Shown here piece after piece: positions 33,925-43,430 of a DNA stretch of 64,000 nucleotides. The position numbers and the translations under genes were made by a program. The notes under the pieces are model-generated. The model did not search any database. It was not told where the DNA came from and saw only the letters and a program-made list of their open reading frames with translations. The stretch lies in NCBI RefSeq assembly GCF_029814175.1, contig NZ_CP122312.1:434001-498000 (forward strand), in the 5' to 3' direction. The DNA is from Halospeciosus flavus (lineage in GTDB: Archaea; Halobacteriota; Halobacteria; Halobacteriales; Halobacteriaceae). Position 1 is the stretch's first letter; every line of letters begins with the position of its first letter.

Positions 33925-35115
33925 ATGGCCGAAACGCTGCTCTTCGAGGTCGGCGTCATGTTCGCCGCTATCGCGGCGGTGAGTTTCGTCGCGAGTCGGC
34001 TGTCGGTGTCGCCGATTCCGCTCTACATCGTCGTCGGGATGGCGCTGAACCAGTTCGTCGTCGGCCGCCTCGACCTCCCCTACGTCCACGCGAGCGACTT
34101 CGTCACCGTCGGCGCGGAACTCGGTATCGTCCTCCTCCTCTTCTTCCTCGGTCTGGAGTTCAACGTCGAGCGCCTGCTCGCCGACCGCCAGCGCATCGGG
34201 ACGGCCGGTGTCGTCGACTTCGCCGTCAACTTCGGCGTCGGGTTCGTCCTCGGCTTCCTCCTCTTCGGCGGTGTCGTCCCCGCGATGCTGATCGCGGGTA
34301 TCGTCTACGTCTCGTCGAGCGCCATCATCACCAAGACGCTGCTCGACCTCGGGTGGATCGCCAACCCGGAGAGCGGCCCGCTCCTCGGGACGCTCGTCTT
34401 CGAGGACCTCGTCATCGCCGGCTACCTCGCGCTCGTCTCGGCCATCCTCTTCGGCGGCGGGAGCGTCGGCGAGATCGCCCGCTCGCTCGGCGGCGCGTTC
34501 GGCTTCATCCTCCTTCTGGTGCTCCTCGTCTACTTTGGGACGGCAGCGCTCGAACGCCTGCTCGAAACCACCTCTGCGGAGTACTTCGTCCTCCGGGCGC
34601 TCGGCGTCACCGTGTTGATCGCGGGCGCGGCACTCGTCGCGGGCGTCAGCGAGGCCGTCGCCGCCTTCTTCGTCGGGATGGCGTTCAGTTCGACGAGTTA
34701 CGCCCACGAACTCGAAGAGTCGCTCTCGCCCATCCGCGACACGTTCGCGGCCGTCTTCTTCTTCTGGATCGGTCTCGTCACCGACCCGCTCTCTTTCTTG
34801 GGTGTACTGGACCTCGTCGCCGCGGCCGTCCTCGTGACCGCACCGGCGAAGGTGGTGAGTGGCTTCTTCGGCGGGCGGGCGTACGCCCTCGACGACCGCC
34901 GCTCGCTTCGGGTCGGTCTCGCCATGGTCACGCGCGGGGAGTTCTCGCTCATCCTCGGGTCGGTCGCGCTGGCCGGGGCCGGTGGGGTCCTCGCCGTCCA
35001 GACGGCCGAGGCCATCTCCGCGTTCGCCGTCGGCTACGTCCTCGTCATGAGCGTCCTCGGAACGCTGTTGATGCAGGAGTCGAAGCGCTTCGAGCGCTTC
35101 GTGACGCTCGACTGA
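33925..35115 (+). CDS. Cation:proton antiporter, CPA2 (KefB/KhtU-like) family
   Basis: 396 residues, almost entirely hydrophobic with about 12-13 segments. CPA2 hallmarks: SPIPLYIVVGMALNQF, GAELGIVLLLFFLGLEFNVERL (conserved FxxGLE), YVSSSAIITKTLLDLG (unwound helix region), and LAMVTRGEFSLILGSVAL, with RGEFSL the core Arg/Glu motif. It exchanges potassium or sodium for protons. It lacks the cytoplasmic RCK tail of KefB/C; a separate RCK_C protein is encoded 66 bases downstream, as in KhtTU-type systems. Confidence 0.92.
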   Translation: MAETLLFEVGVMFAAIAAVSFVASRLSVSPIPLYIVVGMALNQFVVGRLDLPYVHASDFVTVGAELGIVLLLFFLGLEFNVERLLADRQRIGTAGVVDFAVNFGVGFVLGFLLFGGVVPAMLIAGIVYVSSSAIITKTLLDLGWIANPESGPLLGTLVFEDLVIAGYLALVSAILFGGGSVGEIARSLGGAFGFILLLVLLVYFGTAALERLLETTSAEYFVLRALGVTVLIAGAALVAGVSEAVAAFFVGMAFSSTSYAHELEESLSPIRDTFAAVFFFWIGLVTDPLSFLGVLDLVAAAVLVTAPAKVVSGFFGGRAYALDDRRSLRVGLAMVTRGEFSLILGSVALAGAGGVLAVQTAEAISAFAVGYVLVMSVLGTLLMQESKRFERFVTLD

Positions 35116-35181
35116 GGACGGGACCTAAGTCGAGCGACGAACGCCGGTATCGTTTTCTCGCCCCCAGCACAACCGGCGGAC

Positions 35182-35667
35182 ATGGACATCTACGAGACCG
35201 ACATCCCTGGGGTCGGTCGGCGCTTCGAGTTGGAACTCACCGGGGGGACCCGACTCGTCGCCGTCCTCCACCACGACGGGCGCGCGGAACTGTTCCGCCG
35301 CGAGGGACCGGACGCCGACGGCGAGAAGGTGTTCGACCTCACCGGCGAGGAGGCCAACAAACTCGGGTCCATCCTCGAAGGGGCGTACTTCGAGTCCGTC
35401 GACGTCGACGAACTGACGGTCCCACTCGGCGACGCCATCTTGGAGTGGGTCGAAATCGACGAGGAATCACCGTACGCCGGCGTGACGCTCGCCGAGTCGA
35501 ACCTCCGGGAGGAGACCGGCGCCACCGTGATCGCCATCCAGCGCGGTGAGGAGACGATTCCGAACCCCGGACCCGAGACGACTATCGAGGTCGACGACTA
35601 CCTCGTCACCCTCGGGACCCGCGAGGAACAGAACCGCCTGCTCGACCTCGTTGACGGGACCGCCTGA
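35182..35667 (+). CDS. KhtT-like RCK_C regulatory subunit of the CPA2 antiporter
   Basis: 161 residues. The N-terminal domain MDIYETDIPGVGRRFELEL with VAVLHHDGRAELF matches the beta-rich domain of KhtT/YhaT proteins. The C-terminal RCK_C domain (VTLAESNLREETGATVIAIQ, then TTIEVDDYLVTLGTREEQNR) is the ligand-binding part, which in Bacillus KhtT binds c-di-AMP and senses proton levels. Adjacent to the antiporter on the same strand, so it probably gates it. Haloarchaea make c-di-AMP, so nucleotide control is plausible here. Confidence 0.88.
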   Translation: MDIYETDIPGVGRRFELELTGGTRLVAVLHHDGRAELFRREGPDADGEKVFDLTGEEANKLGSILEGAYFESVDVDELTVPLGDAILEWVEIDEESPYAGVTLAESNLREETGATVIAIQRGEETIPNPGPETTIEVDDYLVTLGTREEQNRLLDLVDGTA

Positions 35668-35724
35668 CCGGCACGACACGCCGAATCCGACCGCTTTATA
35701 CCGGTCCCCGTGCGACTCGGAGAC

Positions 35725-36363
35725 ATGAGCAATCCGCGAATCCTCATCCTCGGCGCGCCCGGCGCCGGCAAGGGGACGCAGAGCGACAATCTCGTCGAAG
35801 AGTACGGTATCGACCACATCACGACGGGCGACGCCCTCCGCGCCAACAAGGACATGGAGACGGAGTACGGCACGCCCCGCGAGTTCATGGAGGCCGGCGA
35901 ACTCGTCCCCGACCCTGTCGTCAACGAGATTGTCGAGGCGGCCCTCGAAGACGCCGACGGCTTCGTCCTCGACGGCTACCCGCGCAACCTCGACCAGGTC
36001 GAGTTCCTCGACGACGCCACCGACCTCGACGTCGTCCTCTACCTCGACGTCTCGAAGGACGAACTCGTCGACCGCCTCACCGGCCGTCGCGTCTGCGACG
36101 AGTGTGGCACCAACTACCACGTGAAGTACAACCCGCCCGAGGAGGAAGGCGTCTGCGACCGCTGTGGTGGCGAACTCATCCAGCGCGACGACGACACCGA
36201 GGAGACCGCTCGTGAGCGCATCGAAGTGTTCGAGGAGAACACGATGCCGGTCGTCGAGCACTACCGTGAGGAGGGCGTCCTCGAAGAGATCGACGGCGAG
36301 CAGTCCCCCGACGAGGTGTGGGCGGACATCAAGGACGTCGTCGACGAGCGCGCGGACCCGTAG
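35725..36363 (+). CDS. adk: Adenylate kinase
   Basis: 212 residues from ATG 35725 ([21 protein letters not shown]). Walker [10 protein letters not shown], then [29 protein letters not shown] (AMP site), and the LID domain with four zinc cysteines ([29 protein letters not shown]). It catalyses ATP + AMP = 2 ADP. A CTTTATAC box at about 35694-35701 is placed for a leaderless transcript. The following DUF106 gene begins 40 bases downstream, an arrangement common in archaea. Confidence 0.96.
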   Translation: MSNPRILILGAPGAGKGTQSDNLVEEYGIDHITTGDALRANKDMETEYGTPREFMEAGELVPDPVVNEIVEAALEDADGFVLDGYPRNLDQVEFLDDATDLDVVLYLDVSKDELVDRLTGRRVCDECGTNYHVKYNPPEEEGVCDRCGGELIQRDDDTEETARERIEVFEENTMPVVEHYREEGVLEEIDGEQSPDEVWADIKDVVDERADP

Positions 36364-36403
36364 TAAAAGGTTGATACGGCACGACTCACTACACTAATCG
36401 AGA

Positions 36404-37303
36404 ATGCCACGCACAGCCGAAAAAGTCCGGACCCTCGTCGCCGAGGACCCGGCCATGGAGGACGCCCTCGAGTCCCTCCTCGAAAGCGAGGGGGAGACCA
36501 TCGAGTGGCGTGACGTGAAAGGCGACCTCACGAGCGGGCAGTGGGGGCGACTCATCGAGAAGGGGATCCTCGAAGAGGCCGGCGACGGGTTCCGGCTCGC
36601 CGACCCGGACGCCGTCCGCGAGGGTCTCGAAGGAGAGGGCGCGAGTGGCGTCTCGTCGAGTTCCGATGTCGACCTCCCCGACGACGAGGAGACGTCGTGG
36701 TCGAAGTGGGACAAGGGCGCGGCCCTGGTCGCGGTCGGCATGTTCGCGGGCTACTCGTGGGCACCCGCCCGCAACGCCGTCGGGAACGTGATGGACGTCT
36801 TCCTCGGCCCGCTCGACTCGCTTTTGCCGTTCTATCTCGTCATCATGGTGCTGGCCGTCATCACCGGCCTCTACTCGACGCTCCTGCAGGCGAACCTGAT
36901 GAACATGGAGAAGATGGGCGCCTATCAGGAGCGGATGAAGGACATCCAGGAGCGCCAGAAGCAGGCCAAAGAGCAGGGTAACGAGGAAGAACTCGAACGC
37001 ATCCGCGAGGAGCAGATGGAGGCCATGGGCGACCAACTGGGCATGTTCAAAGAGCAGTTCCGCCCGATGGTCTGGATCATGGTTCTCACCATCCCGGTGT
37101 TCCTCTGGATGTACTGGAAGCTCCTTGCCGGGCACATCACCACCGAGGAGATGACGATGGTGTTCCCGCTCGTCGGCGAGGCCACCCTCACGGCGGGGAT
37201 CATCGGTCCCGTCCAGGCATGGATCGTCTGGTACTTCCTCTGCTCGATGGGCTTCTCGCAGGTCATCCGCAAGGGACTCAACATCCAGACGACCCCGAGC
37301 TAA
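36404..37303 (+). CDS. DUF106 / EMC3-like membrane protein (YidC-Oxa1 superfamily)
   Basis: 299 residues. The N-terminal ~95 residues are acidic and soluble (VRTLVAEDPAMEDALESLLE). Then come a first membrane segment (ALVAVGMFAGYSWAPARNAV), a second at about 135-155 (FYLVIMVLAVITGLYSTLLQ), a long charged coiled coil (QERMKDIQERQKQAKEQGNE), and two more membrane segments near 225-245 and 265-285. This helix-coiled-coil-helices layout is that of archaeal DUF106 proteins, homologous to Get1/EMC3/TMCO1, which insert membrane proteins. It is next to adk, as in many archaea. It carries an extra N-terminal winged-helix-like extension. Confidence 0.88.
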   Translation: MPRTAEKVRTLVAEDPAMEDALESLLESEGETIEWRDVKGDLTSGQWGRLIEKGILEEAGDGFRLADPDAVREGLEGEGASGVSSSSDVDLPDDEETSWSKWDKGAALVAVGMFAGYSWAPARNAVGNVMDVFLGPLDSLLPFYLVIMVLAVITGLYSTLLQANLMNMEKMGAYQERMKDIQERQKQAKEQGNEEELERIREEQMEAMGDQLGMFKEQFRPMVWIMVLTIPVFLWMYWKLLAGHITTEEMTMVFPLVGEATLTAGIIGPVQAWIVWYFLCSMGFSQVIRKGLNIQTTPS

Positions 37304-37361
37304 CGGCCGACGCCGTTCTTCTCTCGTCTCCTCTTCGGTTCTCCGCTTCGCACTCGCACAC

Positions 37362-37389
37362 AGTTGAACAGTTGTACAATCGTTCAACT
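37362..37389. promoter_or_regulatory. Nested palindromic operator upstream of metal-locus regulator
   Basis: AGTTGAAC (37362-37369) and GTTCAACT (37382-37389) are perfect inverted arms around TTGTACAA (37372-37379), itself a perfect palindrome; 24 of 28 bases are symmetric. It ends 53 bases before the ATG of the HTH_10 gene at 37442. TTGAAC-like half sites resemble those of metal-sensing regulators. Confidence 0.65.
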
Positions 37390-37441
37390 GACGTCCAGTT
37401 TCGCGTGATACAGTTTTGTCCTCCCGGTCCCTATCGACTGT

Positions 37442-38203
37442 ATGCGCGAACTCGTCTTCTCACTCGACTACGAGACCGGGTGTAACGCGGTCGCGGACAC
37501 GCTCGCCGCCCACCCCGACGCCCGGGTCCGGTCGCTCTCCCTCCACGCGACCGACGAGCGTCTCTGGCGGGTCGACCACGCGAGCGGGCCGGCCGACGCG
37601 CTCGACGCGCTGGCGGCCGCCTTCCGCGACGCCGACTACTACGCCGACTGCCTCGCGACCGCGGACTGCGGTGCCACCCAGACCACCGAGGTCCTCGAAC
37701 ACACCAACGACACGCTCGTCCTCTACTCCCGGTGGCAGCGGACGCCCACCTGTACGTCCGTCCCGCACCTCGCGCGCGACCACCTCGGCGACGGGGTCCT
37801 CTTCGAGACACGCCACGAGCAGCGACGCTACACCTGGCGACTCGTCCACGCCGGCACGGGCGACGTCGCGGCGTTCTTCGACGCCCTTGACGCGGCCGTC
37901 GGTGACTGCGCCGACCTGGAGATGCTCCGGTCGACGGACACCACGGCGACCCACGACGCCACCGACGCCGCCGACGCGGACGGGACGACGGCGCTCTCCG
38001 CGGAACAGGAGGCTGCGCTCCGGGCCGCGGTCGAACACGGCTACTACGAGACGCCGCGGGCACTCGACGTGGGCGACCTCGCCAAGCGCCTCAACGTCCC
38101 GCGCTCGACGCTCACGTACCGACTCCGGCGGGCCGAGGAGTACCTGGCGACGCAGTTCGTTGCCCGGGAACCGCCCGTCGGGGACGCCCCGCCGTCGTTC
38201 TGA
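37442..38203 (+). CDS. HTH_10-type regulator next to a metal-exporting ATPase
   Basis: 253 residues. The N-terminal ~150 residues form a sensor-like part with scattered cysteines (Cys14 in DYETGCNAVADTL, then DCLATADCG and a TCTS pair), suitable for metal or redox sensing. The C-terminal HTH_10 is LSAEQEAALRAAVEHGYYET and VGDLAKRLNVPRSTLTYRLRRAEEYL, with YRLR the recognition end. Directly upstream of, and on the same strand as, the heavy-metal P-type ATPase, with operator-like palindromes before each gene; I infer it regulates itself and the ATPase. The metal specificity of the regulator is not shown by sequence. Confidence 0.82.
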   Translation: MRELVFSLDYETGCNAVADTLAAHPDARVRSLSLHATDERLWRVDHASGPADALDALAAAFRDADYYADCLATADCGATQTTEVLEHTNDTLVLYSRWQRTPTCTSVPHLARDHLGDGVLFETRHEQRRYTWRLVHAGTGDVAAFFDALDAAVGDCADLEMLRSTDTTATHDATDAADADGTTALSAEQEAALRAAVEHGYYETPRALDVGDLAKRLNVPRSTLTYRLRRAEEYLATQFVAREPPVGDAPPSF

Positions 38204-38228
38204 GCGGGGGAGTGGCTTCTCGCCCGAG

Positions 38229-38242
38229 TTGGAATATTCCAA
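38229..38242. promoter_or_regulatory. Perfect 14-bp palindrome upstream of metal ATPase
   Basis: TTGGAATATTCCAA is fully self-complementary and lies 37 bases before the ATPase ATG, just upstream of a GGCTTATCGG TATA-like box. It is a natural regulator site; together with the operator before the HTH gene it suggests a two-promoter metal-response unit. It differs in sequence from the 37362 palindrome. Confidence 0.6.
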
Positions 38243-38279
38243 TCAAGGCTTATCGGCTCGCCCCACGTACTCACGGGTA

Positions 38280-40613
38280 ATGAACGAAGACGCGGCAGTC
38301 GGCGACGGGGCGAGTGACGGGGGGACGCGAGAACTCTCCGCCCGACTCACCGTCCCGGAGATGGACTGTCCCTCCTGTGCGGGGAAGGTCGAGAGCGGCC
38401 TCCAGCGCGTCGACGGCGTCGTGGAGATCGACACCCGACCCACCACGGGGACGGTGACGGTGACCTACGACCCCGACCGGGCCGACCGGGACGACGTCGT
38501 CGCGGCCGTCGAGGGCGCGGGTTACGAGGTCGTCGGCGAGACTGACGAGACCGGCGGCGCGGGCGAACCGAGTAGTGAGGGTGTCGACGTCGCGCCGCCG
38601 ACGGAGGTGTGGACGAGTTCCCGCGCGAAGAAGACGTGGTTCGGTGCGGTCCTCGTCACGCTCGGTCTCCTCTTCGAGTTCGTCCTGACGGGGTCGAACG
38701 CGGTCGTAGCGAGCGTCCTCGGCCACCCGTTGACGCTCGCGGACGTCCTCTTCCTCGGCGCGGTCGCCGCCAGCGGCTACCCGGTGGTCCGCGGCGGCTA
38801 CTACTCCGCACGCAACCGGAGTCTCGACATCGACCTCCTGATGGGCGTCGCCATCCTCGCGGCCACCGGTATCGGCTACTACGTCGAGGCGGCGACGCTC
38901 GCGGTGCTGTTCAGTATCGCCGAACTCCTCGAAGACTACGCGATGGACCGGGCGCGCGACTCGCTGCGCGAGTTGATGGAACTCTCGCCCGACGAGGCGA
39001 CCGTCCGCCGCGAGGGCGAGGAAGTGACCGTCCCCGCCGAGGCGGTCGACGTCGGCGAGACGGTCGTCGTCCGGCCCGGTGAGAAGGTCCCGCTCGACGG
39101 CCGGGTCGTGGAGGGTGCGAGCGCGGTCGACGAGTCGCCCATCACCGGCGAGAGCGTCCCGGTCGACAAGTCCGAGGGCGACGAGGTGTTCGCCGGGTCC
39201 ATCGTCGAGGGCGGCTACCTCGAAGTCGAGGTGACGTCGACCGCCGGCGAGTCGACGCTCTCGCACATCATCGAGATGGTGCAGGGCGCCCAGGAGAAAC
39301 AGACCGAGAAAGAGCAGTTCGTCGACCGCTTCGCGGGCTACTACACGCCAGTGGTCGTCGTCCTCGCCGTTCTGACTGCCGCCGTCCCGCCACTCGTCCT
39401 CGGGTGGCCGTGGGAGACGTGGTTCGTCCGCGGTCTCACGCTGCTGGTCATCGCTTGTCCCTGTGCATTCGTCATCTCGACGCCGGTCTCCGTCGTCTCG
39501 GGCATCACGAGCGCCGCGAAGAACGGCGTCCTCGTGAAGGGCGGCAACCACCTCGAAGCGATGGGGCAGGTCGACGCCGTCGCGCTCGACAAGACGGGGA
39601 CGCTCACGAAGGGCGAACTCGCGTTCACCGACGTCGTCCCGTTCGGCGACGCCGACGAGACCGAGGTGCTCCGCTACGCCGCCGCACTCGAACAGCGCAG
39701 CGAACACCCCATCGCCGAGGCGATCCTCGCCCGCGCTGACGAGGCGGGTATCGTCGACCGGCCCACGCCCGCGAACTTCGAGGCGCTGACCGGCGAAGGC
39801 ATCCGCGCTGACGTGGACGGTGAGACGTACTACGCAGGGAAGCCGGCGCTCTTCGAGGACCTCGGGTTCGACCTCTCGGGTGCGGGACGGGCGACCGACG
39901 GCGGCGTCGTGGAAGCACGGGAGGAGCCGGACGCCGACGACGACCACGACGACCACGACCTCGACGACGTGCTCGGCGGTCTCGAACGCGAGGGGAAGAC
40001 GGTCGTCCTCGTCGGGACCGAGTCGGCACTGTTGGGCGCCGTCGCCATCGCCGATGAGGTACGCCCCGCCTCCCGGCGGGCCGTCGAGCGCCTCCACGAA
40101 CTCGGCGTCGAGCACGTCGTGATGCTCACCGGCGACAACGAGGGGACGGCGCGGGCCATCGCCGAGCAGGTCGGCGTCGACGACTACCGCGCGGAACTCC
40201 TCCCCGACGAGAAGGTCGACGTCGTCCGCGACCTCGAACGGGAGTACGGCGACGTGGCGATGGTCGGCGACGGAATCAACGACGCTCCGGCGCTCGCGAC
40301 CGCCACGGTCGGCGTCGCGATGGGCGCGGCGGGCACCGACACGGCCATCGAGACCGCCGACATCGCGCTGATGGGCGACGACGTGGGGAAACTGCCGTAC
40401 CTCTACGCGCTCTCCCACGAGGCGAACGCGGTCATCCGGCAGAACATCTGGACGAGCCTCGGGGTGAAGGCGTTGCTCGCGGTGGGCGTCCCGCTCGGCT
40501 ACGTGAGCGTCGCGCTCGCGGTCGTCGTCGGCGACATGGGGATGAGTCTCGGGGTCACCGGGAACGCGATGCGCCTCTCGCGAATCGAACCCGAGCGCTT
40601 CTTCGAGGAGTAA
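38280..40613 (+). CDS. Heavy-metal P1B-type ATPase, Zn/Cd/Pb-like (ZntA group)
   Basis: 777 residues. An N-terminal HMA domain holds the metal-binding MDCPSC (Cys30, Cys33). Core motifs: TGES ([15 protein letters not shown]), CPC in the membrane ([12 protein letters not shown]), phosphorylation site DKTGTLTKG, nucleotide-binding ERSEHP-like [12 protein letters not shown], and [13 protein letters not shown]. After the last helices, [20 protein letters not shown] matches the ZntA D-x-G...N-x-x-R pattern, which points to zinc, cadmium or lead rather than copper. A His/Asp-rich insertion ([14 protein letters not shown]) sits in the nucleotide domain. It exports metal from the cytoplasm. Controlled, I infer, by the HTH gene upstream. 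Confidence 0.93.
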   Translation: MNEDAAVGDGASDGGTRELSARLTVPEMDCPSCAGKVESGLQRVDGVVEIDTRPTTGTVTVTYDPDRADRDDVVAAVEGAGYEVVGETDETGGAGEPSSEGVDVAPPTEVWTSSRAKKTWFGAVLVTLGLLFEFVLTGSNAVVASVLGHPLTLADVLFLGAVAASGYPVVRGGYYSARNRSLDIDLLMGVAILAATGIGYYVEAATLAVLFSIAELLEDYAMDRARDSLRELMELSPDEATVRREGEEVTVPAEAVDVGETVVVRPGEKVPLDGRVVEGASAVDESPITGESVPVDKSEGDEVFAGSIVEGGYLEVEVTSTAGESTLSHIIEMVQGAQEKQTEKEQFVDRFAGYYTPVVVVLAVLTAAVPPLVLGWPWETWFVRGLTLLVIACPCAFVISTPVSVVSGITSAAKNGVLVKGGNHLEAMGQVDAVALDKTGTLTKGELAFTDVVPFGDADETEVLRYAAALEQRSEHPIAEAILARADEAGIVDRPTPANFEALTGEGIRADVDGETYYAGKPALFEDLGFDLSGAGRATDGGVVEAREEPDADDDHDDHDLDDVLGGLEREGKTVVLVGTESALLGAVAIADEVRPASRRAVERLHELGVEHVVMLTGDNEGTARAIAEQVGVDDYRAELLPDEKVDVVRDLEREYGDVAMVGDGINDAPALATATVGVAMGAAGTDTAIETADIALMGDDVGKLPYLYALSHEANAVIRQNIWTSLGVKALLAVGVPLGYVSVALAVVVGDMGMSLGVTGNAMRLSRIEPERFFEE

Positions 40614-40665
40614 CGCCGCGAGGTCTCTCCGAGCCATTTTTGATTGCCGCGGACGGAGTACTGAT

Positions 40666-41244
40666 ATGCTGATTACGATCTCCGGCCCGCCCGGGAGCGG
40701 GAAGTCTACTATCGCGACCGGTCTGGCCGACGAGCTCGACTACGAGCACGTCTCCGGCGGCGACATCTTCCGTGCGCTCGCCGACGAGCGCGGCTACTCC
40801 CTCGCGGCGTTCAACGAACTCGCCGAGGAGGACGACCAGATCGACCGCGACCTCGACCGCCAACTTCGCGAGACCGCGCGGACCCGCGAGGACACCATCC
40901 TGGAATCCCGCCTCTCGGGGTGGATGGCCGGTGAGTACGCCGACCTGAAGATCTGGCTCGGCGCCCCCATCGACGTCCGCGCGGCGCGTATCGCCGAGCG
41001 CGAGGACAAGTCCGTCGAGGAAGCCAAAGAGGAGACGCTCGTCCGCGAGGAGAGCGAGAAACAGCGCTACCAGGAGTACTACGGCATCGACTTCGACGAC
41101 CGCTCCATCTACGACCTCGGCGTGAACACCGCGCGCTGGGACGAGGAGACGACGCTCGCGATGGTGGTCGACGCCGTCGAGAACTACGAGGGCGGGTCCG
41201 ACGAGGGCGCGTTCCCCATCGAAGACGTCGACTACGACTTCTGA
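40666..41244 (+). CDS. cmk: Cytidylate kinase (archaeal type)
   Basis: 192 residues. [21 protein letters not shown] gives the Walker [16 protein letters not shown] the substrate loop, and [20 protein letters not shown] a conserved core block. The length and the short LID ([17 protein letters not shown]) fit the archaeal CMP kinase family, which phosphorylates CMP/dCMP. truB starts 2 bases after the stop, the conserved archaeal cmk-truB pairing. Confidence 0.93.
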   Translation: MLITISGPPGSGKSTIATGLADELDYEHVSGGDIFRALADERGYSLAAFNELAEEDDQIDRDLDRQLRETARTREDTILESRLSGWMAGEYADLKIWLGAPIDVRAARIAEREDKSVEEAKEETLVREESEKQRYQEYYGIDFDDRSIYDLGVNTARWDEETTLAMVVDAVENYEGGSDEGAFPIEDVDYDF

Positions 41245-41246
41245 CC

Positions 41247-42116
41247 ATGCTCCGTGACGCGCCGGACGACCGCGACCCCGACGCCCTGCTGGAGTTCGGC
41301 GTCGTCAACCTCGACAAACCGCCCGGGCCGTCGGCCCACCAGGTGTCGGCGTGGGTCCGCGACATGGCCGACCTGGAGAAGGCCGCCCACGCGGGCACCC
41401 TCGACCCGAAGGTGACTGGCTGTCTCCCGACGCTGCTCGGCGACGCCACGCGACTCGCCCCCGCGTTGCTCGAAGGGTACAAGGAGTACGTCGCCGTCCT
41501 CGAACTCCACGGCGACCCGCCGACCGACCTCGAAGCCGTCGTCGCCGAGTTCGAGGGCGAGATCTACCAGAAGCCGCCGAAGAAGAGCGCGGTCGCCCGC
41601 CGCCTCCGTACGCGCGAGATCTACGACCTCGACGTTCTGGAGGTCGAGGACCGACAGGCACTCCTCCGCATCCGCTGTGAGAGCGGTACCTACGTCCGGA
41701 AGCTCTGTCACGACCTCGGCCTCGCGCTCGGGACGGGCGCGCACATGGGCCACCTCCGCCGGACCGCGACCGTCCCGTTCGACGACACCGACCTCGTCAC
41801 GCTCTACGACCTGAAGGACGCCCTCGTCGAGTACGAGGAGGACGGGAACACGGAGTGGCTCTACGACGTCGTCGACCCGGCCGAGCGCGCACTCTCGCAC
41901 TTGCCGGGATTGGTCGTCGCACGCAACGCCGCCGAAGAAATCGCGGAGGGCGCACCGGTGTACGCGCCGGGTGTGGTCGAGGCCGACCCCGCCGACCGCG
42001 GGGACCTCGTCGCCTGCTACACCCCCGACGGCGCCGCGGTGTGTCTCGGCCGCCTCGTCGGCGACCCCGAGACCGACGAGGGGACCGTCGTCGACCTCGA
42101 ACGCGTCCTCGTCTGA
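41247..42116 (+). CDS. truB: tRNA/rRNA pseudouridine synthase (Cbf5/TruB)
   Basis: 289 residues. The catalytic Asp is in HAGTLDPKVTGCLPTLLG, KPPKKSAVARRLRTREIYDL is the conserved thumb/active-site segment, and RCESGTYVRKLCHDLGLALG is the C-terminal catalytic-domain motif. The PUA domain is at about 210-285 (HLPGLVVARNAAEEIAEGAP). In archaea this protein is the catalytic subunit of H/ACA RNPs and also acts on tRNA U55. The start MLRDAPDDRDPDALL lies immediately after cmk. Confidence 0.95.
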   Translation: MLRDAPDDRDPDALLEFGVVNLDKPPGPSAHQVSAWVRDMADLEKAAHAGTLDPKVTGCLPTLLGDATRLAPALLEGYKEYVAVLELHGDPPTDLEAVVAEFEGEIYQKPPKKSAVARRLRTREIYDLDVLEVEDRQALLRIRCESGTYVRKLCHDLGLALGTGAHMGHLRRTATVPFDDTDLVTLYDLKDALVEYEEDGNTEWLYDVVDPAERALSHLPGLVVARNAAEEIAEGAPVYAPGVVEADPADRGDLVACYTPDGAAVCLGRLVGDPETDEGTVVDLERVLV

Positions 42117-42120
42117 GTCA

Positions 42121-42963
42121 CTACTTCCCGGCTTCGGTGACGGTGATCGACCCGTCGATCTCCCGCTGGGGCACGGGCATCGTGATGTTCTCCTCCTGGA
42201 ACCGGGACTTCACGCGTTCAAGGAGTTGGGAGTGGACGCGTGTGGCCTCGCCGTGCTCCGGGAAGTCGACGAGCCAGACGCGTGCGTCGAGTCCGACGGC
42301 CGACGAGCCGAGTTCGGACACGCGAACCTCCGGGGCGGGGTCGGAGGCGACCCCGTCGATGGAGCGCGCTTCTTCGAGGATACACTCGCGTGCCGTCTCG
42401 ATGTCCTCCTGGTAGCCGATACCGAACGAGGCGTGGAGTCGGAGCTTCCCGCTGGACGCCGGATTCACGACGACGTTGTCGGTGAGCTTCGAGTTCGGGA
42501 CGACGACCGTCTCACCGTCGAACGTCCGGATCTTCGTGACCCGCAGCGACACCGCCTCGACGACGCCGGCGTGCCCGTCCCACTCGATCCACGAACCGAC
42601 GTCGACGTCCTCGTTGTTCACGAGGAAGAGCCCACTGACGAGGTTACGCAGGATTTCGCGAGCGCCGATACCGGCCGAGAGCGTCGCCGCCGCGAGAACT
42701 GCGCCGGTGGCCGTCGGCGTCGCGCTGACGTCGCCCGCCTCCAGTCCGACGGCGATGGCGCCGACCGCGAGCAAGACCGTGTACGTGTCCTCGGCGGCGT
42801 CGCACGCGGGTTCGCTGGCCCCGTAGTACCGTAACGCGTTGCCGATGAGTGGCTTCCCGATCGTGTACCCGATCACGAAGGTCACGACCGTGGCGAGCGC
42901 CAACTGCACCACTCCCGGCGCCGCCTCGAACCACGCGAGCGTCCGCTGGACGAAGGTGAGCAT
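42121..42963 (-). CDS. mscS: Small-conductance mechanosensitive channel (MscS family)
   Basis: 280 residues. Two hydrophobic segments are seen near residues 15-35 (VVQLALATVVTFVIGYTIG) and 58-80, then the pore helix region AATLSAGIGAREILRNLVSG, the conserved NEDVDVGSWIEWDG entry of the beta domain, and EAVSLRVTKIRTFDGETVVVPNS in parts. The C-terminal alpha-beta domain follows. It releases solutes on osmotic downshock. The gene is convergent with truB, with only 4 bases between the stops. Confidence 0.92.
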   Translation of the reverse strand: MLTFVQRTLAWFEAAPGVVQLALATVVTFVIGYTIGKPLIGNALRYYGASEPACDAAEDTYTVLLAVGAIAVGLEAGDVSATPTATGAVLAAATLSAGIGAREILRNLVSGLFLVNNEDVDVGSWIEWDGHAGVVEAVSLRVTKIRTFDGETVVVPNSKLTDNVVVNPASSGKLRLHASFGIGYQEDIETARECILEEARSIDGVASDPAPEVRVSELGSSAVGLDARVWLVDFPEHGEATRVHSQLLERVKSRFQEENITMPVPQREIDGSITVTEAGK

Positions 42964-43076
42964 CGTCTGTGTGTTCGTTTATAGCCAACACAGTCTGAAA
43001 AAAGGCCGTGACCACCCCCACCACGACGTCGCCGAAACGAAGCCCTTAATGCTCGGACCCGTCTTCGATTAGTTGC

Positions 43077-43149
43077 GGGACCGTGGGGTAGCTTGGTATC
43101 CTCGGCGGATGGGGTCCGTCGGACTTGAGTTCGAATCTCAGCGGTCCCA
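43077..43149 (+). tRNA. tRNA-Pro (anticodon GGG)
   Basis: A 73-nt cloverleaf without intron or encoded CCA. Acceptor GGGACCG (43077-43083) pairs with CGGTCCC (43142-43148), discriminator A at 43149. Anticodon arm GGCGG-ATGGGGT-CCGTC (43104-43120) places GGG at 43111-43113, reading CCC/CCU. T arm TTGAG-TTCGAAT-CTCAG (43125-43141) keeps TTC. The D arm contains GGGTAGCTTGGTATCC with the conserved AGCTTGG. A CTTAAT box about 35 bases upstream may be the promoter. The tRNA forms the left border of a lower-GC island. Confidence 0.93.
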
Positions 43150-43430
43150 CTCCCAATTCGAGCGAATCGATGGGTCGATTCGTTCGGTTTTTCGCTGTAC
43201 TACACTCCGTAGTCGTGGCTGCTTCGCGAGCGGAGAATCGTCGTATCGTGAGGTGGTCGAGTAGCTCGTAGTCGTAGCTGTGAAGTCGTGAGGGAAGGCA
43301 CCATACAACACTAGTCGTCCTTCCCGTGGCGGCGCATAGAATTGTCCCGTCGTTCCTGTCGTGGATGCCTTTAGGCAGGTAACTTTCGAACTGGCGACAC
43401 TGTAGAGACATAAAACTCGTCGACTCATAC
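43150..43430. other. 280-bp stretch after tRNA-Pro, no gene seen
   Basis: Lower GC than the chromosome average, with repeated CGTAGTCGTGGCT / CGTAGTCGTAGCT-like segments near 43205-43285 and an inverted pair CGAATCGA - TGGG - TCGATTCG (43161-43180). It is the region where an integrase attachment site or the left end of the IS630 element would lie, but I cannot define either boundary. Confidence 0.4.

Noticed and set aside
31573..34707. A 1044-codon frame extending the second APC-USP permease upstream through the antiporter gene.
   Set aside because: The first 306 codons are the reverse complement of the antiporter gene and highly charged; the true start is the ATG at 33789, where the APC homology begins.
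43150..43430. A possible attachment site for an integrated element after tRNA-Pro.
   Set aside because: No copy of the tRNA 3' end was found to the right within the window, and no integrase gene is present.
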